Assembly: GCF_017310545.1 (NCBI RefSeq)
Contig: NZ_CP066203.1
Coordinates: 310,001 to 374,000, forward strand
Source of the DNA: Methylacidimicrobium sp. B4
Lineage (GTDB): Bacteria > Verrucomicrobiota > Verrucomicrobiia > Methylacidiphilales > Methylacidiphilaceae
Length of the DNA: 64,000 bases
Direction of reading: 5' to 3'
Below, piece by piece: positions 51,347 to 59,282 of the stretch. How positions within the stretch are numbered: the stretch's first letter is position 1; each line of letters starts with the position of its first letter. The translations under genes and the position numbers were made by a program. The notes under the pieces were generated by a model. The model was not told the DNA's origin. It saw nothing but the letters and a program-made list of their open reading frames with translations, and ran no database searches.

Positions 51347-51640
51347 TCACCGCAAAGGGGGAAAGGGGCCGCTTCTCCGGTGTCCCCCGATCTCGTGCAT
51401 GCCTCCCTCGAGCATGGCTCCCAACTCCAGGACCCAGTGCTCGAGGCCCTGACCCGTCTTTCCCCATCCGGCTGCAGCGATCTGAGCGACGCCTTGCCAG
51501 ACGAAGCGGCTCGCGTCGCGCCGGGAACGGGAAAAGAGCGTGGCGACGCTCTGCACCGCCGGGAAGGCGATGAAGGCAAAGAAAAGAAGGCGGGAGAAGC
51601 CAGTCCGGGAGGGGGAGGGGAGAGAGGATCTTGTCGACAT
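51347..51640 (-). CDS. Small membrane protein in the transfer operon
   Basis: This 97-residue protein starts at ATG 51640 with GGAG upstream; the longer frame overlaps the previous gene. It has one hydrophobic N-terminal helix (RLLFFAFIAFPAVQSVATLF) and an amphipathic remainder (FVWQGVAQIAAAGWGKTGQGLEHWVLELGAMLEGG). It could be a pilin-like or scaffold subunit, but no family match is evident. Confidence 0.6.
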   Translation of the reverse strand: MSTRSSLPSPSRTGFSRLLFFAFIAFPAVQSVATLFSRSRRDASRFVWQGVAQIAAAGWGKTGQGLEHWVLELGAMLEGGMHEIGGHRRSGPFPPLR

Positions 51641-51674
51641 GGCTCCTATGGTGGGGTGATCCGGGATCTCGGCG

Positions 51675-52067
51675 CTACTGCCCCTTTCGGGCGCGAACCG
51701 CATCGGTGTACTGCTGCTTGAGCTCCGCCTGGTACTCCCCTTCCTCGACCATCATCCGGATCCTCTGCGGCGTGCCGATGTAGCGCGCGTAGAGATGGGT
51801 GGTGGTGAGGAGGATGACCGCAAAGACGACCGTGTAGAAGCAGAAGACCCCAAGGTCCGCCGCGGAGCGGGAGCCGGCGAGGAGATAGGCGATCGCGACG
51901 GGGAGAGCGAGCCAGAGCTCCGGGCCCGAGGAGACCGTGCTCGAGAAGAACAAGCGGTCGCCGTTGACGGTCAGCACACCGGCGATCAGCGCCAGGAAGA
52001 TCAGGCCAACCATCTGGAGGTTCTGCTGGTTCACCCCCGCATTCGGATTTTGAATCTGCTCAAACAT
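51675..52067 (-). CDS. Membrane protein, possibly VirB3/TrbD-like
   Basis: This 130-residue protein starts at ATG 52067 with AGGAAG upstream. Three hydrophobic segments are visible (LQMVGLIFLALIAGVLTV; LWLALPVAIAYLLAGS; LGVFCFYTVVFAVILLTTTHL), followed by a charged C-terminal tail. Size and place next to the coupling protein would suit a small T4SS inner-membrane subunit such as VirB3. The sequence alone does not prove it. Confidence 0.6.
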   Translation of the reverse strand: MFEQIQNPNAGVNQQNLQMVGLIFLALIAGVLTVNGDRLFFSSTVSSGPELWLALPVAIAYLLAGSRSAADLGVFCFYTVVFAVILLTTTHLYARYIGTPQRIRMMVEEGEYQAELKQQYTDAVRARKGQ

Positions 52068-52125
52068 CTTGCCGCTTCCTTTCTTCGGTATGGGTATGGC
52101 TGGCGCGAACGACTCCTTCCGCTTC

Positions 52126-54282
52126 CTACCGCGGAATCAGATGGAGGAGAAATTGCACCCGCTTGAAGCTTCGTCGGCCGAAACGAGGATGGAGCTTCAC
52201 GATCGCCTCCCCATCCTTGAGCTTGGGAAAGACGTAGGGTGGATAGAGGAGGTCCTTCCGGAAGTTGATTTGAAAATCCTGAGCGGCGATCGGCTTGTTG
52301 AGATCGAAGAGAAGCTCCTGCGTTCCGCGGGAGAGGTAGCCCTCGCTCCGATCGACCTCTCCAAAGAGCCGGGAGGCGAATTCGTTGGTCGCCGTGTGCG
52401 GATTTCGGAGAAAGATCATGGTGGCCGTATTGGTGAGGATGGCGTCGATCTCGGGCTTCGGGAGCCGGCCCTCCAGGACCGCCAAGGACTGGAAGGCGAC
52501 GATGCAGGCGCAGCGGTATTCGCGGGCCTTGTCGAAGAAGCCGCGCTCCCCCGTCCAGTCGCCCGTGGTGGCGACCGTGGCAAACTCGTCGCAAAGATAG
52601 ACGACCGGCCGCTCCTGGTTGATCGGCGCTCCCCCGTCCTTTTTCAAGGTCTTGCGCGCCAGCACGGTCCGAAAGAAGTCGAGCTTGAGCAAGAGGCTCG
52701 CCACCTTGGCCGCGTTCCGCCAGCGGGCGAAGTTCATGTCGAGCACGACGATCTTCCCCTGGTCGATGACCTCGCGGAAGGAGAGCTTCCCGCCAGGACG
52801 GACCATCTGGCTGAACGGAGGTTGCGTCATGAGCGAGGTGAGGGTGGAGACGGTCATGCCGATCGACCCGGAGGTGCGCTCGTTGGCGATGTTGAGGTAT
52901 TCTCCTCGAAAGTAGAGGTAGATCTCGTCGGAATTGGGTTCCTTCCCCTCGTACCGCAGGAGGCGCTCGTACTGGTCGAGCCACCGCTGGAGCGGCCCAT
53001 GCTCGGGTTCCGGGATTGCCGTGCGGTGGAGCTGCGAGAGCAGGGCCATCCCCTGGTCGGCTTCGCTCAGGAAGTCGAGAAAGAGCTCGCGAAGCTCCCC
53101 GCCCCGCTCCTCGAGCAATCCGCAGCGGGCCATGAGCCCGCGGAATCGATTGGCGACCTCCTCGATGACGCCCGCCGTCCGTCCATAGAGGTTCTCGTCG
53201 AGCCGGTGGGAGTAGAGCATCGACCGCAGGGCGCGAACCTGCGGGAGGTAGCCGAGCAGGGAGTAGGCAGCGGGGGCGCCACGCAGCTTCGGCTGGAGGT
53301 CTCCCTCAATCCATTTGACCGCGCTTTCGAGGCCGTTCCGTTCGAGGAGCCACGCCTCCCTTTCATCATCGCCGGGAGGAACGGTGCCCTCCCGGTACGA
53401 TTGAAGGCTCTTCTTGATCCGGATCAGCAGGAGGGGAATCTCGGGCTCGACCCGGTTGGTGATCCGCGAGAGCTTCTCAAAGCTGGCGAAGACCTTGTCG
53501 CGCAGCTCCTTGATCACGCTCTCCGCCTGCGTGATGAGCCCCTGGTTTGCCGGCTGCCCCCGGTCCATCACCAGCAGGTTCAAGAGGGAAAAGGACATGG
53601 GCGGGGGCCCCGGGTCGACCAGCCCCTTGTTGCTCGCGTCGACGAGCGCGCGGTGGAGCTGGAAGAGGGAGGTAAAGAGCTTGCGGCCCGCCGCATCCCA
53701 AAACGGGTCTTGCGCGGTCTTCCCATCGTCGACCGCCTGCTTGAGCGTGATCATCAGGTCGCCCAGCTCCGAGGGGAGGGCATTCGGATCGTTGAAAGGG
53801 TCGATCGCTAGATCGTGGTCGGGCCCGAAGAGGAGGAGATCGCCGGTTCGGTCGTACCTCCCCGCCAGCCAGCGGAGGATCTCGGTGAGCTCGCACTTTC
53901 CGTCCAGGAAGAAGCCCCCCATCTTGCACTCCTGGAGCGCTTCGGGGTTGCGCAGGTCGGTCGCCCGAAAGAGGCTCTCCAGGATCTGGGTGAGAACGTA
54001 GCGCGTCTTTCCCGCTCCAGAACCCCCGACGATGCTCACATGGGAGTAGAGGTCCCGGATCGTCAGCGGCTTTCCCCACTCGTCGAGCAGCTCTTGGGGT
54101 TCGGTCGCCACCCGAAACCGGAGGGCTCCCCATTCCCCTTCCGCAATCGGGGCGCGTTTCCAGTAGCCGAGTCCGCCGGTCCGAGCCGCTGCCGTCGCCT
54201 TCGGCGCCTTCGGATCGACGGAGAGCGGGGCGAGGAGCCGCTTGCCAAGAGCCTGGCCCAGAGTCTGCAATTTTTCGAGCAT
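52126..54282 (-). CDS. Type IV coupling protein, VirD4/TraG/TraD-like ATPase
   Basis: This 718-residue protein has Walker A GGSGAGKT near 89 (VSIVGGSGAGKTRYVLTQIL) and Walker B in VVYLCDEFATVATTGD. The further conserved segment CIVAFQSLAVLEGRLP (the Q-S motif of VirD4) is followed by LTNTATMIFLRNPHTATNEF. This is the nucleic-acid-pumping ATPase that brings DNA or proteins to the secretion channel. Unlike most VirD4 proteins there is no clear N-terminal pair of membrane helices, so it may dock through a separate membrane protein, perhaps one of the small genes downstream. The element box is upstream and no Shine-Dalgarno site is visible. Confidence 0.88.
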   Translation of the reverse strand: MLEKLQTLGQALGKRLLAPLSVDPKAPKATAAARTGGLGYWKRAPIAEGEWGALRFRVATEPQELLDEWGKPLTIRDLYSHVSIVGGSGAGKTRYVLTQILESLFRATDLRNPEALQECKMGGFFLDGKCELTEILRWLAGRYDRTGDLLLFGPDHDLAIDPFNDPNALPSELGDLMITLKQAVDDGKTAQDPFWDAAGRKLFTSLFQLHRALVDASNKGLVDPGPPPMSFSLLNLLVMDRGQPANQGLITQAESVIKELRDKVFASFEKLSRITNRVEPEIPLLLIRIKKSLQSYREGTVPPGDDEREAWLLERNGLESAVKWIEGDLQPKLRGAPAAYSLLGYLPQVRALRSMLYSHRLDENLYGRTAGVIEEVANRFRGLMARCGLLEERGGELRELFLDFLSEADQGMALLSQLHRTAIPEPEHGPLQRWLDQYERLLRYEGKEPNSDEIYLYFRGEYLNIANERTSGSIGMTVSTLTSLMTQPPFSQMVRPGGKLSFREVIDQGKIVVLDMNFARWRNAAKVASLLLKLDFFRTVLARKTLKKDGGAPINQERPVVYLCDEFATVATTGDWTGERGFFDKAREYRCACIVAFQSLAVLEGRLPKPEIDAILTNTATMIFLRNPHTATNEFASRLFGEVDRSEGYLSRGTQELLFDLNKPIAAQDFQINFRKDLLYPPYVFPKLKDGEAIVKLHPRFGRRSFKRVQFLLHLIPR

Positions 54283-54293
54283 CGCAGAGGGAG

Positions 54294-54308
54294 TAATAGG
54301 GCAACGGG
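54294..54308 (-). promoter_or_regulatory. CCCGTTGCCCTATTA box before the coupling protein gene
   Basis: The minus-strand sequence CCCGTTGCCCTATTA lies with its CCTA 14 nt before ATG 54282. Confidence 0.5.
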
Positions 54309-54358
54309 GATTTGCCCGACCGGTGGAGCGCCTGTTCTATTCTTTCCTCCATCCCGTC

Positions 54359-55021
54359 ATGAACGAAGAGGAGACCGGATGGCCCGCCCATTGGCGGACG
54401 TGGGTGCGTGGGGTCGGCGAAGGCAAGGTGGATGGCTTTGTTCTTCGCTCGGAGCCCGCGGATTGGCCGGAAAAGTGGCCGGATGGGTCGGCGATCGTCT
54501 CCTTCCCTGCGGGGGGCGGGCGGAGCCTGCTCGTCCGGGAAGGTGCCTGGCGGGCCTACGGGATTGCGAGCCCCGAAGAGTTCCGGCAGAAGTGCCAGCG
54601 CCGGGCGATCCCCGCCAAAACGGCGGCGGGCATCCTCTCGCTCGGGGTCTGTCGGAAGACGACCGTCCGCTCTTTTTCGGGCTATCTCTATCTTCCCGAA
54701 TGCCCGGAGCCCCTGGTCGTCCGGCTGGAGAACGGGCAAGAGCTCGCCGAGGTCGAGGCGCTGGCCAAGGAGATCGAGCCCCAAGCGATCCTCCAAAAAG
54801 GGATCCAGTTTGTCGACATGTTCCGCGATCTGCCAACCCTCTGGCGCGCCGTCCCTCCCTCCCGTCGCAAGCCAGCCCGGCTGGGTGCGGCATTGGCGGC
54901 GATCGCCTTCCTCTGCGCCACGGCCGGCTTCTTCTGGAGTCGCGCCACGCTCCTGGCGGTGGCCGCCGAAGGCCTCGCGCTGCTCGTCTTTTGGCGCCTC
55001 CATCGCCGGAGCGGGAGCTGA
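54359..55021 (+). CDS. Hypothetical protein with C-terminal membrane helices
   Basis: This 220-residue protein starts at ATG 54359 (MNEEETGWPAHWRTW). It has a soluble domain of about 160 residues with a Cys (LSLGVCRKTTVRSFSGYLYLPECPEP). Two C-terminal hydrophobic segments follow (LGAALAAIAFLCATAGFF; TLLAVAAEGLALLVFWRL), so it is tail-anchored. It is divergent from the coupling protein gene. No family is recognised. Confidence 0.65.
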   Translation: MNEEETGWPAHWRTWVRGVGEGKVDGFVLRSEPADWPEKWPDGSAIVSFPAGGGRSLLVREGAWRAYGIASPEEFRQKCQRRAIPAKTAAGILSLGVCRKTTVRSFSGYLYLPECPEPLVVRLENGQELAEVEALAKEIEPQAILQKGIQFVDMFRDLPTLWRAVPPSRRKPARLGAALAAIAFLCATAGFFWSRATLLAVAAEGLALLVFWRLHRRSGS

Positions 55022-55161
55022 GCCCCAAACGCGATCGTGGCGCAGGGCAAGAACGGCTCAGGAGCGGAAGGAGACGAGGGAAAGGACGGCCCGACGCTGG
55101 CGCCCTTCCCGCGAAAGGGGGAATGGGCCGCGTAAGCCGGCGGGTCGAGCGGAAAGAACGT

Positions 55162-55809
55162 TCACTCCCGTGAGGGGAAAGTTTCCTTCTCCGCGTGCGC
55201 GGGGGGACAGAGCTCGCCAAAGCCTCGCTTGGTCCGCAGCTCCTTTTCAAGGAAGGCTTGGGCTTGGGCCAGGTACTTCGAGGCGCGCTGCCGGCTGATG
55301 CCCATGTAGTAGCCAACGCTCGTCAGGCTCAAGGCGGGATCCGGCTCATCGGCGCGCCGCTGGAGCGTGCCGAGGCCACAGATTCCCCGGCAGTAGAAGG
55401 GACAGCTCCTCTCCTCCAGCCGGAATCCTTTCCGGGAGCAGCGCAAGATGGCCAGGCAGAGAACCACTTCGTCCAGCCCCGATGTTGCGCGCTTCCTCTG
55501 GGCCGGGAAAACGGCGAGGAGATCCTGCCGGTAGGTCTCCCGCAATTCCCCCGGCCACCTCTCGAGGGGGGACCAGAGATGGAGCCAGCCCGGCCGGACC
55601 CGGCTCACATCGATCGCCCCCGCTTGGATCTCGCTCTCGAGCGTAAGGAGGGAAGGGGGGATGGGAGGAAGGGAAGAGCTCTCCCGCAAGCTTCTCAGAA
55701 AGCGGAGCTCTCGAGCGAGCTCCTCCGGGCTCGCCGCATGGCCGTTGCGGGCGCCCTCGCGGCCTTCGATCGAAGAGAGCGCGCCTTCCGGGGCTGAGCG
55801 CGTCGCCAT
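55162..55809 (-). CDS. Putative HTH regulator with cysteine cluster
   Basis: This 215-residue protein has a C-terminal helix-turn-helix resembling sigma region 4 or LuxR types (SLTSVGYYMGISRQRASKYLAQAQAF). Just before it lies a cysteine-rich motif (ERSCPFYCRGICGLG) that could bind a metal or Fe-S cluster. The N-terminal half is helical. It is divergent from 55827 with only 17 bp between start codons, and the palindromic box CCTATGGATTAGG fills that gap, so it may regulate itself and its neighbour. The regulator role is inferred. Confidence 0.6.
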   Translation of the reverse strand: MATRSAPEGALSSIEGREGARNGHAASPEELARELRFLRSLRESSSLPPIPPSLLTLESEIQAGAIDVSRVRPGWLHLWSPLERWPGELRETYRQDLLAVFPAQRKRATSGLDEVVLCLAILRCSRKGFRLEERSCPFYCRGICGLGTLQRRADEPDPALSLTSVGYYMGISRQRASKYLAQAQAFLEKELRTKRGFGELCPPAHAEKETFPSRE

Positions 55810-55811
55810 AA

Positions 55812-55824
55812 CCTATGGATTAGG
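55812..55824 (+). promoter_or_regulatory. CCTATGGATTAGG palindromic box between divergent genes
   Basis: CCTA-N5-TAGG occupies most of the 17-bp gap between ATG 55809 (minus) and ATG 55827 (plus). On the plus strand CCTA is 11 nt before the start, again without a Shine-Dalgarno site. Confidence 0.5.
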
Positions 55825-55826
55825 TC

Positions 55827-56528
55827 ATGGACACGTTGAACGCAAAGAATGGCGACCAAGGACCGACGAAGTATAGCCCGCTCTTTCCGATCCCGAACGA
55901 GATGGGCAACCTGGCCTTTTTCAGCCTGATGGACGACCCGGCGCTGCGCACAGCGGTCGACTTGCGGTTTGCACCCGAAAAGGCCCACCACCTTGCACTC
56001 TGGTTGACCAGCTATCCGGCCGTTGTCGCCTACTTCGGCCAATCACGAACGGTCGAACGCCTCTGCGAGGAGCACATCGGCCTCTATGGAAACCTCTCGA
56101 CAAGCTGGAAGGAGTCGCTCAAGGCGAGCGCGCTCATCCATCATGCGATCTTCTCGGCGGCAAGCGACTACCTCTTCCGCTACACGACCTGGTGTGCCGA
56201 TAGCTACCCGGGAGACCTCGCTCTTCCGGTCTCGGTCATGATCGGATGGATGCTGCACGAAGGCGCCACCTTCTTCTTGAAAGACTATGTCCCCCTGTTC
56301 AGTCATGCGAGCAGCGCTCTCATCGACGATCTGCCGGCGGTGGTAGAGGCGGCTCAAGTCGTGCAGGAGCATTTGTCTCCTCTGGCAGACGGCTTTTCCG
56401 AAGCCGAGAACCCCTACCGGCACATTGCCGATGTCCATTCGAGCCTCCAGCTCAACCAAGAGGCAGAAGAGTGGTTCCTCCGCAGTGGCCTCTCTTCTCC
56501 GTCCCCCGGCCAGTCTCGCCTCGGATAA
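55827..56528 (+). CDS. Hypothetical protein, 233 residues
   Basis: The protein starts at ATG 55827 and is helical and aromatic-rich (LALWLTSYPAVVAYFGQ; IHHAIFSAASDYLFRYTTWCADSYPG). A hydrophobic block (LPVSVMIGWMLHEGATFFLK) may be a buried helix. There is no signal peptide. It is divergent from the putative regulator. No family is recognised. Confidence 0.65.
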   Translation: MDTLNAKNGDQGPTKYSPLFPIPNEMGNLAFFSLMDDPALRTAVDLRFAPEKAHHLALWLTSYPAVVAYFGQSRTVERLCEEHIGLYGNLSTSWKESLKASALIHHAIFSAASDYLFRYTTWCADSYPGDLALPVSVMIGWMLHEGATFFLKDYVPLFSHASSALIDDLPAVVEAAQVVQEHLSPLADGFSEAENPYRHIADVHSSLQLNQEAEEWFLRSGLSSPSPGQSRLG

Positions 56529-56765
56529 GAGGCGAGATTGGGCTTGGCCGGGCGGTCGTCGATCCCCCAGCTTGGGGAAAGCGGCGATCGGAGAGCTCCT
56601 TGCCATCCAGGGTATGGGACAGAGCACAGGCTTGGCGCGCTTGGTCCAGAAGTCCTGGCGGCCGCCGGCCTCCGCCCGCCAGGCTCCCCTCGACCGACAG
56701 GGGGAGATCGCCACCGTATCGTAACGTCTGCCCTTGGTTATCTCTCTTGCTGCGCCCCCGCAAAG

Positions 56766-57425
56766 TTATCGCGTCCGATCGTGCTCTTTCTGGCGCTTCT
56801 GCTCTTGGGAGCGGTCGGGACTCCCGACGAAAGGCTGCGGGACCAGATCCTTGGTTTCCAGAGGCGGCGGCGCATTCTCCGGCCCTGCGGGGCTCTTTGC
56901 TGGTGCCTTCGACGCACTTTCCTGGACTTTCGCCCAAGCCTTCTCCTGGCCCGCCCGCTGCACCTCGGCTTCCGGCCCGCTGGGCCGATAGTGGGTGGTG
57001 AAGTTGTCGAGCAGATGCTGCTTGAGCTGGGAAAGACCCCGGCCCGCAGCCTCTTGCAGATCCTGCTCCACCGTCTGTGCTGCCGCCCCAAGGGAGCGCA
57101 ACCCCTCCGCCGCCTTTTCCGTTACCCCCTGCGCCACCGCCCTCAGTTGAGCGATCGGACCTGGATGCTTGAGCGGAGGCAGAACGCACAGGGGTTTCGG
57201 CATCGGGCTGGATTCAGGAGCTGGTGTGGGGCCGGGCTGATCGTGGGTCGGAGGCCGATCCTGCGGTTTCATCGAGACGCGCGCCTGCGCCAGAGCCGCG
57301 CCCAAGGCTTGCCCCGCGTAGTCGGAACCATCGCTCGGAGTGGAGAGCGGAGCCACCTCCGGAGGCCGGACCTGCTGTCCTTCGCCTCCTTTGCCTGCTT
57401 CGACTGGACGAACATATTCTCCCAT
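56766..57425 (-). CDS. Candidate translocated protein with ENAPPPL tail, copy 2
   Basis: This 219-residue protein starts at ATG 57425 after GGGAG. It is largely disordered (Pro/Gln/Ser-rich) with one helical stretch (GLRSLGAAAQTVEQDLQEAAGRGLSQLKQHLLDNF). The C-terminus reads GPENAPPPLETKDLVPQP and ends in a basic tail (EQKRQKEHDRTR). The same C-terminal motif occurs in the next protein upstream. Shared tails on otherwise different, unstructured proteins beside type IV secretion genes suggest a secretion signal; this is inference. Confidence 0.6.
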   Translation of the reverse strand: MGEYVRPVEAGKGGEGQQVRPPEVAPLSTPSDGSDYAGQALGAALAQARVSMKPQDRPPTHDQPGPTPAPESSPMPKPLCVLPPLKHPGPIAQLRAVAQGVTEKAAEGLRSLGAAAQTVEQDLQEAAGRGLSQLKQHLLDNFTTHYRPSGPEAEVQRAGQEKAWAKVQESASKAPAKSPAGPENAPPPLETKDLVPQPFVGSPDRSQEQKRQKEHDRTR

Positions 57426-57491
57426 ATCGTGATCTTCTCCCTTCTTCTTGCGGCTGCCCGGATGCGCCTCGCATCGGGGGAGCCATTGGAT

Positions 57492-58190
57492 TTACCCTCC
57501 CTGGCCTCCTCGCTCCTCTCTGGAGCACTCGCGCACCCGCTCTTTTCCGGGGCCGGCACCTCCAGGGACCGGAAGAGGGACGAGGTCGTCGGTTCGCAAA
57601 GGCGGCGGCGCGTTCTCCGGAGGCGTGCGGCTGCCAATGGCTCGGCCCTGATCGAAGGTGAGCTGTCCCGGAGCGGCCAGGCTCTCCTCCGGCTCTGCGG
57701 AGCTCTTCTCCAGCGCCTTCGACCCTGCTGAGCGGGGGTCATTCGCGTCCTGAGCTTGAGAGCCAGCTTGAGTGTCAAGGTCCATCCTTACGAAGGCTGG
57801 GCCCCGGACCCCGGGCTTCGACTCCTGCGAGGGGGAGGGAGCTGCGCCAACGGCGGAACCCGGCTCGCCAATGGCTAGAGCGGGAGGAGCGGAAGCGCGC
57901 TCCGGCTGCGCAGGAGACAAGGCTTGATAATCCTTCTCGGTCATTTCCTCCTCCGGGGAGTGAACCCGACCCTGGTCCGACGCTCGGACGAACACTGGGA
58001 TGACTCGCCAATGTCTCCCCTGCTCATCCGTTCTCACCCGGACCGGGTTCCCATCCGGATCGATCATTTGCTCCAGCGGCGAACCGCCTTCTCGATCCGG
58101 AGCAGGAAGGCCTTCGACCTGAGCCTGGCTGGCGGCTGGATCTGGTGACGGCGGCTCATCTCCCCCTTCTTCCGAAACCAATAGTTGCAT
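57492..58190 (-). CDS. Candidate translocated protein with ENAPPPL tail, copy 1
   Basis: This 232-residue protein starts at ATG 58190 with AAGGAG upstream; a longer frame to 58235 is less likely. It is acidic and Pro-rich with a short ordered region (DPDGNPVRVRTDEQGRHWRV). The tail PPENAPPPLRTDDLVPLP aligns with the tail of the 56766 protein, followed by a basic end (KERVRECSREERGGQGG). No other similarity to known families is seen. Confidence 0.6.
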   Translation of the reverse strand: MQLLVSEEGGDEPPSPDPAASQAQVEGLPAPDREGGSPLEQMIDPDGNPVRVRTDEQGRHWRVIPVFVRASDQGRVHSPEEEMTEKDYQALSPAQPERASAPPALAIGEPGSAVGAAPSPSQESKPGVRGPAFVRMDLDTQAGSQAQDANDPRSAGSKALEKSSAEPEESLAAPGQLTFDQGRAIGSRTPPENAPPPLRTDDLVPLPVPGGAGPGKERVRECSREERGGQGG

Positions 58191-58250
58191 GTTTTCTCCT
58201 TTTTCCTTGGGCCGCCGGAATGGCTGATCGCGCACGGACGGCCACCTTGC

Positions 58251-59198
58251 TTATCGGTCCCGGCCCCCGCGCCCGGGGGGACGGGGTCCATAATTCGGGC
58301 TCGCGGGACCGGCGGCCGGTCCCTCCGGCTGAATCCCCGGGGGAATCGCCGACCCGCGCTCGCTCCCTTTGAGATCAGGGATGGGGATACTCGCCCGGGA
58401 TGCTTCGGGGGAGCGCCCGACCGAGGAGGCCTCCCGACCGGGGGAGGTGGCGAGCTTTCCCATCGCCTCGAGGGCACCATTCCCCAGCCGCTCGCCGAGC
58501 GCCGATCCGACGACCCAGCCCAACCATTGACCGACAGGCCTTCCTCCGGGAAGCCAGCCCATCGCCCATCCTCCCGCTTCCTTTCCCGCCTGGGCGGCGG
58601 CCATGGTCGCCGCCGTCTTGACGAAGGCACGGGCAAACGCGCCGCTGGCGTGAACCATATCCCCCTGAGCGAGCAGCTGGGTCCCCCGGATGATGTCCGG
58701 GCCGGCTTCTTCCATCGCAAGAGCCGCCCCGGCACTGGGGCCCGAGTAGCGAGTCACCGTCCGGAGAAGCCGCAAGGGAAAGGGATCGGAAGGCTTCCGC
58801 TTTTCCGGGTCTTGGATCGCGGCCGCGGCCATCGAGACCACCCCCAGAGCCGCTTCGCGCAATCCCGCGATGGGACCAGCGGAAGCGGGAGAGCGGGACG
58901 GCTCTGGCGACGGGCTTTGCCGGGAAGCGGCCTCGGCCGCGAGCTCCTGCGGCGTCTTCGCCTGACTCGGGTGCGAGAAGGACTCCCAAATCTTGTAGGC
59001 GCCAAAAGCGCCCACAATCCAGGGGAGGGATTTTCGAACCATGCTCCAGAGGTTCTTCGCGGCTCGAGCGAGATCTCCGCCAGAAAGGTGGCTCTCGCTT
59101 GCCAGGTCGACATTTTCGCTGTGCAAGGGAGAGAGCATCGGCCCCGCGCTCGCTCCTGCGCCGCTCGCGTTTCCCAAATTCACTTGGACGGGTTGCAT
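58251..59198 (-). CDS. Gly/Ala-rich protein with glycine-zipper region, unknown
   Basis: This 315-residue protein starts at ATG 59198. It has a hydrophobic patch (SLPWIVGAFGAYKIWESF), a Pro/Ser linker, and a long Ala/Gly region. That region contains a zipper-like run (GGWAMGWLPGGRPVGQWLGW, then VVGSALGERLG), as in membrane-inserting toxins and scaffold proteins. The C-terminus is Pro/Gly-rich and basic (PRPPGRGGRDR). It heads the group of three candidate substrates and has an element box 25 nt upstream. Pore former, substrate or structural protein are all possible. Confidence 0.6.
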   Translation of the reverse strand: MQPVQVNLGNASGAGASAGPMLSPLHSENVDLASESHLSGGDLARAAKNLWSMVRKSLPWIVGAFGAYKIWESFSHPSQAKTPQELAAEAASRQSPSPEPSRSPASAGPIAGLREAALGVVSMAAAAIQDPEKRKPSDPFPLRLLRTVTRYSGPSAGAALAMEEAGPDIIRGTQLLAQGDMVHASGAFARAFVKTAATMAAAQAGKEAGGWAMGWLPGGRPVGQWLGWVVGSALGERLGNGALEAMGKLATSPGREASSVGRSPEASRASIPIPDLKGSERGSAIPPGIQPEGPAAGPASPNYGPRPPGRGGRDR

Positions 59199-59222
59199 AA
59201 GTTGGATTTCCTACCCTTCTTG

Positions 59223-59235
59223 TTAGGCGATCGGG
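59223..59235 (-). promoter_or_regulatory. CCCGATCGCCTAA box before 59198 gene
   Basis: The minus-strand sequence CCCGATCGCCTAA has its CCTA 25 nt before ATG 59198; a Shine-Dalgarno-like AAGGGTAGG lies between. Confidence 0.45.
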
Positions 59236-59282
59236 GGCGCGTGCGCACCCCCCCCCGGCGCGAACGCCCCTCCCGTTGGCGG

